The notes under the pieces are model-generated. The model searched no databases and was not told the origin of the DNA. It saw only the letters and a program-made list of their open reading frames with translations. Shown here piece after piece: positions 10,288 through 17,695 of a stretch of DNA of 20,861 nt. Both the position numbers and the translations under genes were made by a program. Positions within the stretch are counted from its first letter, which is position 1. Each line of letters starts with the position of its first letter. Location of the stretch: the NCBI GenBank assembly GCA_016177515.1, contig JACOUZ010000270.1, forward strand, positions 1-20,861, in the 5' to 3' direction. Source of the stretch: Acidobacteriota bacterium. GTDB taxonomy: Bacteria > Acidobacteriota > Polarisedimenticolia > Gp22-AA2.

Positions 10288-12366
10288 TCAGGTCTCCGCC
10301 GCAGGGCCGGCCAGCACTTTCAGAAGTTCTTCGCCGTATGCTTCGAGCTTCGCGGAGCCGACTCCCTTGACCTCTCGGAGCGTTCCGCGATCGCGGGGCC
10401 TGCCGGCCGCCAGCGCCTCGAGCGTCGAATCGTGGAAGATCACGTACGCGGGGACGCGCCGGCGCTTCGCCTCCGCTGCGCGCCACGCCTTCAGGCGACC
10501 GAGCAGGCCGGGATCCGGCGGGGTCTCCGGAGGACTCGGCCGCGATCGGGCGGCACCGCGGCGGCCGCGCGGCGAGGCCGGATCTTCCCCGCCGGGAAGC
10601 GCCAGCAGCGGCCGGTGCTCGGCGCGCATCACGGCGGCCCCCTCGGAGCTGAGCGCCAGGACGAAGGCGCCCGGGCGACCTCCCTCGATCCCGCGGCGCT
10701 CCAGGAGGGCGGCATCCACCAGCACTTCCAGGAGCGCCTTGACCTCGTCGATCTTGAGCTCGGCGAGCCGCCCGAAGGTGGGCAGGCGGTCGAGACGGCG
10801 ATCGAGGACCTCGCGGCTCCGGCTGCCGGTGAGGACCTGGGCGATCCGCTCCACGCCGAAGCGGGCCGGCAGGCGGGCGACGGCCGACAGGGCGATGCGC
10901 ACGCGCTCGAACTCCCGGTCGTCGAGCGGGCGCCCTTCGCCGCGCCGCCAGCCGAGGCAGACGTCGCAGGTGCCGCAGCGGAGGACCGCCCCGCCGCGCC
11001 CGGCGCCGGCGAAGTAGTCGTAGACGAAGCGCGTCCTGCATCCGCGTCCGAAGGCGTAACGGATCATGGTGTCGAGACGGGCCCGGTCGCGACGCGCCTT
11101 GTCGGCCTGGGCCGCGAAGTCGATGGGAGGCTCGCCGCTTCCGGGAGATCGCCCGAGGCGCTCCGCCGCCCGGCGCAGCAGGCGCGCGGCGGTCGCCGCT
11201 GCCATGCCCGAGGCGGCGTCGCCGGCCGCGGCCGTTTCGATCGCCGCGTCGTCCGCCCCGGCGGCCAGCAGCTCCCAGACCTGCCGGAACACGGCCGGCG
11301 ACGGGTTCGAGCCCGCCAGGAAAAACTCCTGCGTGCGGACGTCGGCCGCCCCGAACAGCAGCACTCCGCGCGCCGGCAGGCCGTCCCGCCCGGCGCGTCC
11401 CACCTCCTGGTAATAGGCCTCGAGGCTCCCCGGCACGTCGGCGTGCGCCACGAAGCGCAAGTCGCTCTTGTCGACGCCCATGCCGAACGCGTTGGTGGCG
11501 GCGATCGCCTCGATCCGGCCCGCGAAGAAATCGTCCTGCACGCGCGCGCGCTCGGCGTCGCCCAGGCCGGCGTGATACCGGCCGGCGCGCAGGCCCCTGG
11601 CCTCGAGGTGCCCCGCCCACATCTCGACGTTCTTCCGGGTCGCCGCGTAGACGATGCCGGGCGGCCCGACCTCGCGCAGCAGGCGGTCGAGGGCGCGGGC
11701 CTTGTCGGCGCGCGAGCGGCAGGGATCGACGGCCAGAGTGAGGTTGGGACGTTCGAATCCGGTCACCAGATCGAGAGGATTCGACAGGTGCAGCTGCCGG
11801 GCGATGTCGGCGCGGACCTCCGGCGTCGCGGTGGCGGTGAAGGCGGCGGCCGGGGCTCCGAGCCTCTGTCGAAGGTCGCCCAGGCGGCCGTAGTCCGGCC
11901 GGAAGTCGTGGCCCCACTGGCTGATGCAGTGCGCCTCGTCCACGACGAGCCGCGCGATCCGCGCCCGGACCAGGGCGTCTCCGAACCGCGCGCTCGCGAG
12001 GCGTTCGGGCGCGACGTACACCAGCCGCAGCCGCCCGGCCGCGAGATCGGCCTCCGCCCGGGCGCGCTCCGCGGCGCCCAGCCCCGAGTGCACCGCCGCC
12101 GCCGCGACGCCACGCGACTTGAGGCCGTCGACCTGGTCCTTCATGAGCGCGATGAGCGGCGAGACCACGACCGTCGTGCCGTCGAGAAGGAGGGCCGGAA
12201 GCTGGAAGCAGAGCGACTTTCCCGACCCGGTGGGCATGACCGCCACCAGGTCGCGTCCGGAGTAAACCGCGGAGGCGGCCTCCTGCTGGCCCGGCCGGAA
12301 GCGGTCGAAGCCGAACCTCTCGTGCAGGGCCCGGCAGAGACGTTCATCGTCGGTTTCGGGGAGCAT
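10288..12366 (-). CDS. recQ: ATP-dependent DNA helicase RecQ
   Basis: 692 residues, slightly longer than typical bacterial RecQ (about 610). The SF2 helicase core shows the Q-motif region FRPGQQEA, Walker A PTGSGKS (Lys50), the DEAH box at 143-146 inside VVDEAHCISQWGHDFRPDY (with the RecQ aromatic-rich loop), and motif VI QEVGRAGRDG. The zinc-binding element has four cysteines (GCRTRF, then CGTCDVC), followed by a winged-helix region. A C-terminal HRDC domain (about 617-688) has VPAYVIFHDSTLEALA and VKGVGSAKLEAYGEELL. It unwinds DNA 3' to 5' in recombination and replication-fork repair. An Ala/Arg/Pro-rich linker of about 50 residues before HRDC explains the extra length. The ATG start at 12366 lacks a strong Shine-Dalgarno. 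It is transcribed in the same direction as the signalling operon but separated by GC palindromes, and is probably an independent unit. Confidence 0.96.
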   Translation of the reverse strand: MLPETDDERLCRALHERFGFDRFRPGQQEAASAVYSGRDLVAVMPTGSGKSLCFQLPALLLDGTTVVVSPLIALMKDQVDGLKSRGVAAAAVHSGLGAAERARAEADLAAGRLRLVYVAPERLASARFGDALVRARIARLVVDEAHCISQWGHDFRPDYGRLGDLRQRLGAPAAAFTATATPEVRADIARQLHLSNPLDLVTGFERPNLTLAVDPCRSRADKARALDRLLREVGPPGIVYAATRKNVEMWAGHLEARGLRAGRYHAGLGDAERARVQDDFFAGRIEAIAATNAFGMGVDKSDLRFVAHADVPGSLEAYYQEVGRAGRDGLPARGVLLFGAADVRTQEFFLAGSNPSPAVFRQVWELLAAGADDAAIETAAAGDAASGMAAATAARLLRRAAERLGRSPGSGEPPIDFAAQADKARRDRARLDTMIRYAFGRGCRTRFVYDYFAGAGRGGAVLRCGTCDVCLGWRRGEGRPLDDREFERVRIALSAVARLPARFGVERIAQVLTGSRSREVLDRRLDRLPTFGRLAELKIDEVKALLEVLVDAALLERRGIEGGRPGAFVLALSSEGAAVMRAEHRPLLALPGGEDPASPRGRRGAARSRPSPPETPPDPGLLGRLKAWRAAEAKRRRVPAYVIFHDSTLEALAAGRPRDRGTLREVKGVGSAKLEAYGEELLKVLAGPAAET

Positions 12367-12395
12367 GTCTTTCAGCGTACTACACCCAGGCCCGG

Positions 12396-12735
12396 GTGAC
12401 GCCCTCGGGGCGCCTGTGGATCACTTCCGGTCCCGTGCTAGGCTCCCCGCGTGAACACGGTCGTCCTGCCGCCCGTCTGGCCACGGGCCCGTCCGGGGCG
12501 CTGCCGTACGCCGCGCGGCTCCGGACGTTCGACCTGTACGGCCTCTGCTCCACGGGCGCGCCCGGCGGCGCAGCGGCGCGTCGCCCCTGAACCGAGTTTC
12601 CCGCGGGATTACCGGCCCGTGACCATCCTGCACTCTCCCGAGTACCGTTTCGATTACCTGCGGGATGAGATCTGGATCCGGCGGGACTATCTTCCCGGCG
12701 CTCCGCACCCGGGTGCGGGCCCCTTGGGCCGGTAG
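12396..12735 (+). pseudogene. Remnant of a membrane glycosyltransferase C-terminus (frameshifted, deleted)
   Basis: Two short stretches in different frames look protein-like while the rest does not. From about 12507 one frame reads GALPYAARLRTFDLYGL, which resembles the conserved IPYxSxxPxIDxLGL segment in the soluble C-terminal part of PMT/GT39-like membrane glycosyltransferases. From about 12592 another frame reads FPRDYRPVTILHSPEYRFDY and then IWIRRDYLPG, similar to the far C-terminus of such proteins. A frame change and loss of the intervening and all upstream coding sequence (recQ occupies that side) point to a decayed gene. It precedes an intact GT-C-like gene in the same orientation. 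The call rests on remembered family motifs and is moderate. Confidence 0.4.
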
Positions 12736-12744
12736 AGGGTGGGC

Positions 12745-14727
12745 ATGCGGCGGTTTACGATCGCCACGGTTGCGCTCGTGTTCGGGCTGGCCCTGGGGCT
12801 GCGCCTGCTGGCCATGGCGCTGGCGTTCGATCCTTCCGCGTTCTTCGACAAGTTTCCCCTGCTGGCGCAGCGGCTGATCGCCGACGGCTGGATAGCGCGC
12901 GAGCCGTTCGGCTACTCGCCGGCCTACATCTATTTTCTGGCCCTTCTCATCCGGGCGGGGGCCACGCCGGCGGTGCTGTGCGTCGCGCAGGCCGTCATGG
13001 GCGCATGCACCTGCGTCCTCATCGGGGAGATGGCCAGGCGGATGTCCGGAGCGGCCGAGGGGGTCGTGGCCGGGATCCTGGCGGCGGCCTTCGGGCCGTT
13101 CCTGATCTTCTCCATCGAGCTCGAGTCGGACGGGCTGGGGTTGTTCCTCTATTGCGCCGCCGCCACGGCGCTGATGGCGGCCCTCGATCGGCCTGCCGCG
13201 TGGCGGTTCGCCGCGGCCGGGGTCCTGCTCGGCCTGCGGGCGGCGCAGCGGCCCGACGCGCTGGTGCTCGTGGCCCTGGCGGCCGTGCTCCTCGGCCTCG
13301 CCGCGCTCCCCGCGCGGGGAGGGGCTGGCACGCCCGCCGCGCCCGCCGGGCGACCGGGATGGCCGGCGCTCGCCGCACCGGCATGGCTCCTGGCGGGATG
13401 CCTCGTTCCGGTCCTGCCGATCACCTGGCAGAACGAGCGGGCGTCGGGGGAGCTCATTCCGGTGACCTCGTCCGGCGGCTGGGTGTTCTACACCAGCCAG
13501 AATCACGCCGCCACCGGCTTGAGCTATTTCCCGCCGCCGCTCGCCTTCGCCCTGATGAACGCGCCGCCGCGGGACGGTGAGGATCCGCTCGACCGCCTGG
13601 ATGACCGGGTCTCCCGCCGGGTCGCGTCGCTGGGCGCCGGACGCGAGCTTTCGCCGGGCGCCGCGTCCCGCTTCTGGCGCGCCGAGGGGTGGCGCAGCAT
13701 CCGGCGGCGCGGCTTCATCCGCCAGCTGGGCCTGCAGGCGCGGAAGATCTGGTACCTCCTGCACGCCTACGAGGGTCACGACAATCTGCCGCTCCTCATC
13801 AAGAGCGACCGCCTCGGGCTCTGGCAGTGTTTCGGGATGGGCATCCTGGCGCCGCTGGCCCTCCTCGGCCTGGCGCTGCGCCCGCCGCGGCGCCTCGCGG
13901 TGCTGGCGTTCCTCCTGGTTCCGGCCGTGTCGATGAGCCTGTTCTACGTCGGGTCGCGCTTCCGGCTCGAGCTCGAAGCGATGATCCTGCCGTTCGCAGC
14001 CGCGGCCCTGGTGTGGCTGGCGCGGCGGGCGCGGGCGCTGGAATGGCGGAAAATGGCTGCCGCCGCCGCCGTCCTGTCGACCTTGGCCGTTCTGCTTCAC
14101 GTTCCCGATCGGGAGATCGTCCGGCAGCGACGCCTGCGCTTCATCCGCCTTCACACTTTTCTCGGCGAGCGGGCCGCGAGCGCCGGGCAGATCGGGAGCG
14201 GCGGGACGGCGGAGGCCGAGCTCGGCCGGGCGGCGGCCGCGGCCCTCCACCCGGCGGAGGCGGAAGGGGCGTGGCGCGGCCTCGCCCGGCTCAGCCGCGG
14301 ACGTGGCCACGCCTCCGCGGCTGAGCGCTACGACGCCCTGGCGTCGGGGCTCCTCGACGGCCTGACGCGGCAGCGCCTCGAAGCGCGCAGCGCGGACGCG
14401 GACGCCCTGTGGGCCGTCGGCCGGCACTGGATGCTGCGCGGCGAGATGTCCAGGGCCGCCGAGGTGCTGGCCCGGGCCGCGCGCCTGGCGCCGGACGATC
14501 CCGACATCCTGCTGACTAAGGCGCTGGCGGCCTTCGAGGCCGGGACGGCCTCGCCCGGGGAGGTCTCCTCCTGGACGGAAGAAGCGCTCCGGATCGGCCT
14601 GCGCCTCTCCCCCAATGCGGCCACGGCGTACCGGCTGGCCGCCCGCTGCGACGAGAAACTCGGCCGGCGGGACGCGGCCGAGGCCGCGCTCCGCCAGGCG
14701 GCGCTCTTCGAGGCGGCCATGCGCTAG
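12745..14727 (+). CDS. GT-C-type (PMT/GT39-like) membrane glycosyltransferase with helical-repeat C-terminus
   Basis: 660 residues. The N-terminal part (about 1-440) has roughly ten hydrophobic segments. An early luminal-type loop DPSAFFDKFPLLAQRLIADG precedes GYSPAYIYFLALL, the layout of dolichyl/undecaprenyl-phosphate-mannose-type glycosyltransferases, with the acidic residue of the first loop as possible catalytic base. GWVFYTSQNHAATG and LQARKIWYLLHAYEGHDNL match conserved segments of this family in GC-rich bacteria. The last ~170 residues are soluble, Ala/Arg/Glu-rich, with TPR-like units (RGEMSRAAEVLARAARLAPD, LGRRDAAEAALRQAALF). It probably transfers a sugar from a polyprenyl-phosphate donor across the inner membrane; acceptor unknown. 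ATG 12745 is preferred over GTG 12739 because AGAGGG lies five bases before it. A decayed relative-like remnant lies upstream. Confidence 0.8.
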   Translation: MRRFTIATVALVFGLALGLRLLAMALAFDPSAFFDKFPLLAQRLIADGWIAREPFGYSPAYIYFLALLIRAGATPAVLCVAQAVMGACTCVLIGEMARRMSGAAEGVVAGILAAAFGPFLIFSIELESDGLGLFLYCAAATALMAALDRPAAWRFAAAGVLLGLRAAQRPDALVLVALAAVLLGLAALPARGGAGTPAAPAGRPGWPALAAPAWLLAGCLVPVLPITWQNERASGELIPVTSSGGWVFYTSQNHAATGLSYFPPPLAFALMNAPPRDGEDPLDRLDDRVSRRVASLGAGRELSPGAASRFWRAEGWRSIRRRGFIRQLGLQARKIWYLLHAYEGHDNLPLLIKSDRLGLWQCFGMGILAPLALLGLALRPPRRLAVLAFLLVPAVSMSLFYVGSRFRLELEAMILPFAAAALVWLARRARALEWRKMAAAAAVLSTLAVLLHVPDREIVRQRRLRFIRLHTFLGERAASAGQIGSGGTAEAELGRAAAAALHPAEAEGAWRGLARLSRGRGHASAAERYDALASGLLDGLTRQRLEARSADADALWAVGRHWMLRGEMSRAAEVLARAARLAPDDPDILLTKALAAFEAGTASPGEVSSWTEEALRIGLRLSPNAATAYRLAARCDEKLGRRDAAEAALRQAALFEAAMR

Positions 14728-14740
14728 CCTGTCCGATTAT

Positions 14741-14753
14741 GCGGCTGGGCCGC
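14741..14753. terminator. Small convergent hairpin between glycosyltransferase and kinase genes
   Basis: GCGGC-TGG-GCCGC is a perfect five-pair stem in the 41-base gap between two convergent genes. It is short and lacks a T-run on either side, so it is a candidate bidirectional terminator only by position. Confidence 0.35.
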
Positions 14754-14768
14754 GGCCGGGATGGGGGA

Positions 14769-16742
14769 TTACCCGGCGGAGCGCTCCCGGTGCGGGGCGG
14801 CTTCCGGCTCCTGCGCGTCGAGCGTCTGGCGGACCTTGCGGGCGAGGGCCGCGAGGGTGAACGGCTTCTGGAGGAACGAAATGCCGGGCTCCAGGACACC
14901 GCTCTGGACGACGGCGCCGTCGGTGTACCCCGACATGTAGAGCACCTTGACGCCGGCGCGGTGGGCCATCACTCGCCGCGCCAGGACGCGGCCGCTCACC
15001 TTCGGCATGACCATGTCGGTGACCAGAAGGTGGATCGGGCCCGCGTGCGCCTCGCACAGCCTCACGCCCTCTTCGGCATCGCCGGTCTCGAGAACCGTGT
15101 AGCCGAACTGCCGCAGGGCCTCGCCTATGACGTGGCGGACGGCGTCCTCGTCCTCGACGACCAGGACCGTCTCCGTGCCGCGGGGAGGGACCGCCGACTC
15201 GCGCGCCTGCAGCGCCTCCGGGCTTTCGTTCACGCGGGGCAGGAAGATCCTGAACGTGGCTCCCCGGCCCGGCTCGCTGGAAAGCGAGATGTAGCCGAGA
15301 TTCTGCTTGACGATGCCGTAGACGGTGGCCAGCCCCAGGCCCGTGCCCTTGCCCGTTTCCTTGGTGGTGAAGAACGGCTCGAACACGTGGCTCCGGGTCT
15401 CGGCATCCATTCCCACGCCGGTGTCGCTCACGGCGAGCATGACGTACGAGCCGGGACGGGCGCCGGGGTGCTGCCGGGCGAACGCGGCATCGAGATCGGC
15501 GTTCGCGGTCTCGACCTTGAGCCGGCCCCCCTGGGGCATGGCGTCCCGGGCATTGATGCTCAGGTTCATGACGATCTGCTCGATCTGCCCCGGGTCGGCC
15601 TTGATCCGGCCGAGATCCTCCCCCTGGACGGTGGTCAGCTCGATGTCTTCGCCGATCACGCGGCGGAGCATCTTGTCCAGATCGGCGAGGAGGACGTTGA
15701 GATCGATGACGCGCGGCTCGATCACCTGCTTGCGGCTGAATGCCAGGAGCTGGCGGGTGAGCGACGCGGCGCGCTGCGCCGCCTTCCTGATCTGGTCCAC
15801 CCTGGCGATCATCGGGTCGCCGGCGGGAAAGTGATCCGAAAGCAGTTCGCCGTAGCCCGTGATCACGTTCAGCAGGTTGTTGAAGTCGTGCGCGATGCCG
15901 CCCGCCAGCCGGCCCACCGCCTCCATCTTCTGGGCCTGCCGGAGCTGCCCCTCGAGCTGCTTGCGCTCGGTGATGTCGTGGATGGCGACCACCGCGCCGA
16001 GCATCCGGCCCCGGGCGTCGAGGACCGGCCGGCCTCCGACCAGGACCGCGCGCGGCGGCGCCTCCCGAAGCACGATGGTCACCTCGGCATTGCGGACCCG
16101 CTCGCCGCGCAGGGCACGCAGGAGCGGGAGGTCCTCCTGCTTCATGATGGTTTTCCCGTCGGCGCGGAACAGGCTGCCGCGGATCACCTCCTGAAGCGGA
16201 GGCAGGTCCTGGTCCTGCAGGCCGTGGAACTCACGCGCGGCGCGGTTGAAGTGCGTCAGCGTGCCCGAGGCGTCGCACGCGATGATCCCCACCTCCAGGC
16301 TCTCGAGGAGCGCCCGGAGAAACTGCCGGTCGTGGTGCAGCGCCTCCTCGACCTGACGGCGCTTCCGTCGCTCCGCCGCCTCCTCAATCGCCCGGCGCAC
16401 CGCCGGCCCGAGGCGCGACAGGCGGTCCTTCAGGACGTAGTCGGTCGCCCCGCTGCGGAGAGCTTCGATGGCCGCCTCTTCCCCCAGCGTGCCCGAGACG
16501 ATGATGAAAGGAAGCTCGGGCGTCCTCTCGCGCACCATCCTCAGGGCGGAAAGGCCGTCGAACCCCGGCAGAGCGAAGTCGGAGAGAACGAGCTCCATCC
16601 TGTCGCGATCGAGGGCGGCAAGGAACTCCTCGCGCCCCGTCGCCACGTCCAGCTCGCACATCAGGCCGTCGTTCTCCAGGGTCGCCCGGATCAGTTCCAC
16701 GTCGTTCGGCTCGTCCTCCAGATGCAGGATGCGCAGCGGCAC
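14769..16742 (-). CDS. Hybrid histidine kinase REC-PAS-HisKA-HATPase-REC
   Basis: 657 residues from the GTG at 16742; no membrane segment, so cytoplasmic. Domains are an N-terminal receiver (residues 1-115, acceptor Asp55 in LSDFALPG, with the KDRLSRL ending common in kinase-linked receivers), a PAS domain (about 138-258, DITERKQ linker), HisKA with His285 in GGIAHDFNNLL, HATPase with NLSINARDAM, DTGVGMD and GKGTGLGLATVYG, and a C-terminal receiver (about 525-640, Asp576 in VTDMVMP). The GTG start is favoured by GAGGTGG nine bases upstream and by homology starting at PLRILHLEDEP; a longer frame reaches a TTG at 16826. It is divergent from the exosortase gene. The double receiver means it can both receive and pass on phosphate. 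No DNA-binding partner is seen in the window, so the target is unknown. Confidence 0.92.
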   Translation of the reverse strand: MPLRILHLEDEPNDVELIRATLENDGLMCELDVATGREEFLAALDRDRMELVLSDFALPGFDGLSALRMVRERTPELPFIIVSGTLGEEAAIEALRSGATDYVLKDRLSRLGPAVRRAIEEAAERRKRRQVEEALHHDRQFLRALLESLEVGIIACDASGTLTHFNRAAREFHGLQDQDLPPLQEVIRGSLFRADGKTIMKQEDLPLLRALRGERVRNAEVTIVLREAPPRAVLVGGRPVLDARGRMLGAVVAIHDITERKQLEGQLRQAQKMEAVGRLAGGIAHDFNNLLNVITGYGELLSDHFPAGDPMIARVDQIRKAAQRAASLTRQLLAFSRKQVIEPRVIDLNVLLADLDKMLRRVIGEDIELTTVQGEDLGRIKADPGQIEQIVMNLSINARDAMPQGGRLKVETANADLDAAFARQHPGARPGSYVMLAVSDTGVGMDAETRSHVFEPFFTTKETGKGTGLGLATVYGIVKQNLGYISLSSEPGRGATFRIFLPRVNESPEALQARESAVPPRGTETVLVVEDEDAVRHVIGEALRQFGYTVLETGDAEEGVRLCEAHAGPIHLLVTDMVMPKVSGRVLARRVMAHRAGVKVLYMSGYTDGAVVQSGVLEPGISFLQKPFTLAALARKVRQTLDAQEPEAAPHRERSAG

Positions 16743-16913
16743 GATCGATTCCACCTCAGGCGCGCTTCCGCAGGCTCCCGGGACGGTCCCGTCCGCCTCG
16801 GGAGTCGACCGGGCGATCAGCCCCAATCTCCATGCGCCACTCTCGACCCCGATCGGCCTTCCGCGGCTCTCGGACCCGGCGGAGCCCCTCGGGGCTCCAT
16901 ACCATCTGACTGC

Positions 16914-16941
16914 AATCTAGTGAGGTACGTTCCCGAGTCAA
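16914..16941 (-). promoter_or_regulatory. Sigma70-type promoter for the hybrid kinase gene
   Basis: On the minus strand TTGACT (16941-16936) and TAGATT (16919-16914) are separated by 16 bases, a good match to housekeeping promoters and conspicuous in this GC-rich sequence. Transcription would begin near 16907, leaving a leader of about 165 bases to the GTG at 16742, or about 80 to the alternative TTG at 16826. Confidence 0.55.
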
Positions 16942-17030
16942 GGCCGGGAAGGGATGCGGGGATCTGGAAAACGTAATTCGCCGGCCCGGGCGCTGGAACG
17001 ACATGTTCATATCAAGGGGACGCCGGGAGG

Positions 17031-17039
17031 TGCTATGAT
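17031..17039 (+). promoter_or_regulatory. Extended -10 promoter for the exosortase gene
   Basis: TGC-TATGAT is a TGn-extended -10 box with four to five matches to TATAAT. The region 17 bases upstream (ATCAAG) is not a recognisable -35, as is common for extended -10 promoters. Transcription would start near 17046, giving a leader of about 77 bases. It lies about 100 bases from the divergent kinase promoter. Confidence 0.45.
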
Positions 17040-17049
17040 CCCGCTCACT

Positions 17050-17068
17050 TGCGGGTCCGCAGAGGACC
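17050..17068 (+). promoter_or_regulatory. Overlapping alternative hairpins in the exosortase leader
   Basis: GGTCC-GCAGA-GGACC (17054-17068) is a perfect five-pair hairpin followed by TT. TGCG-GGTC-CGCA (17050-17061) is an alternative that shares bases with it, so the two are mutually exclusive. It could be a small attenuator; chance is also possible in GC-rich DNA. No known riboswitch is recognised. Confidence 0.25.
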
Positions 17069-17122
17069 TTCAATCGCCAGGAGTGATCTGGTTGGCCGGA
17101 GGATCGGCTCAGGAGGGTACCC

Positions 17123-17695
17123 TTGGGCGGCAGCCACCGTGGCCCGGATTCCGCCGATCGCGGGAGCCGGCGCTCCGCGCCCGTCCCGGCCTCGACCGGC
17201 AGGGCGGTCGCCCGTTTTTCCGTGCTGTTCATCGCGTGCAACGCGGCGCTCGTGACGCTGACGTCGACGGCGGCAGCCGGCGCCTACCTGCACCAGCCGA
17301 TGGCGAAGTGCGTGGCCTTCCTCACCGGGCTCCTGCTGGCTCCGTTCGGCAGGGCCTCGGTCTGGGGGACCGACCTCGATTTCAACGGCTTCGGAGTGCG
17401 GATCGTCGAGGCCTGCGACGGGATCCTGCCGGCCACCATCTACCTGTCCGCGGTCCTGGCGTTTCCCAGCCGGTGGGCGGACAAAGGATGGGGCGTGCTG
17501 ATCGGACTTCCGGCGATCTTTCTCATCAACCTGGTCCGCGTGGTCACCCTGGTGATGATCGGCGCGGCCTGGCCCGACATCTTCGAACAGGTGCACATCT
17601 ATGTCTGGCAGGCGCTCGTCATTGCGCTCGCCATGGTCGTCTGGGTCTTCTGGGCGGAGCGCTTCGTCCGGGCGCGTCTTCAGGCGCGTTCTTAG
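17123..17695 (+). CDS. Exosortase/archaeosortase family transpeptidase (XrtH-like)
   Basis: 190 residues, inner membrane, with about five hydrophobic helices after a basic Ser/Arg/Pro-rich 28-residue N-terminus. The exosortase signature is complete: Cys98 in VEACDGILPATIYL, Arg139 in FLINLVRVVTLV and His158 in FEQVHIYVWQALV. In the family these residues cleave and transfer proteins carrying a C-terminal PEP-CTERM-like sorting signal to a surface acceptor. The short single-domain form without a fused C-terminal domain, and the partner gene downstream, resemble the XrtH subgroup; that subgroup assignment is inference. The TTG start has a perfect AGGAGG six bases upstream. No protein with a recognisable sorting signal is visible in the window. 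Transcription probably comes from the extended -10 element at 17031-17039, divergent from a hybrid kinase. Confidence 0.88.
   Translation: MGGSHRGPDSADRGSRRSAPVPASTGRAVARFSVLFIACNAALVTLTSTAAAGAYLHQPMAKCVAFLTGLLLAPFGRASVWGTDLDFNGFGVRIVEACDGILPATIYLSAVLAFPSRWADKGWGVLIGLPAIFLINLVRVVTLVMIGAAWPDIFEQVHIYVWQALVIALAMVVWVFWAERFVRARLQARS

Noticed and set aside
11745..11765. GTTCGAATCCGG, resembling a tRNA T-loop
   Set aside because: It lies inside the recQ helicase core with no acceptor stem or anticodon arm at the right distances.
12421..14427. 668-codon minus-strand frame opposite the glycosyltransferase
   Set aside because: Composition is dominated by Arg, Gly, Pro, Glu and Gln with no hydrophobic core pattern; the plus strand encodes a coherent multi-helix membrane protein.
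16992..17009. TGGAACG-N4-GTTCA upstream of the exosortase as a sigma54 promoter
   Set aside because: The -12 GC doublet is replaced by TC and the -24 element has a mismatch; the extended -10 element nearby is the better explanation.
16756..17241. 161-codon minus-strand frame across the kinase-exosortase intergenic region
   Set aside because: It overlaps both promoters, the exosortase start and the kinase start, has no family resemblance and no Shine-Dalgarno.
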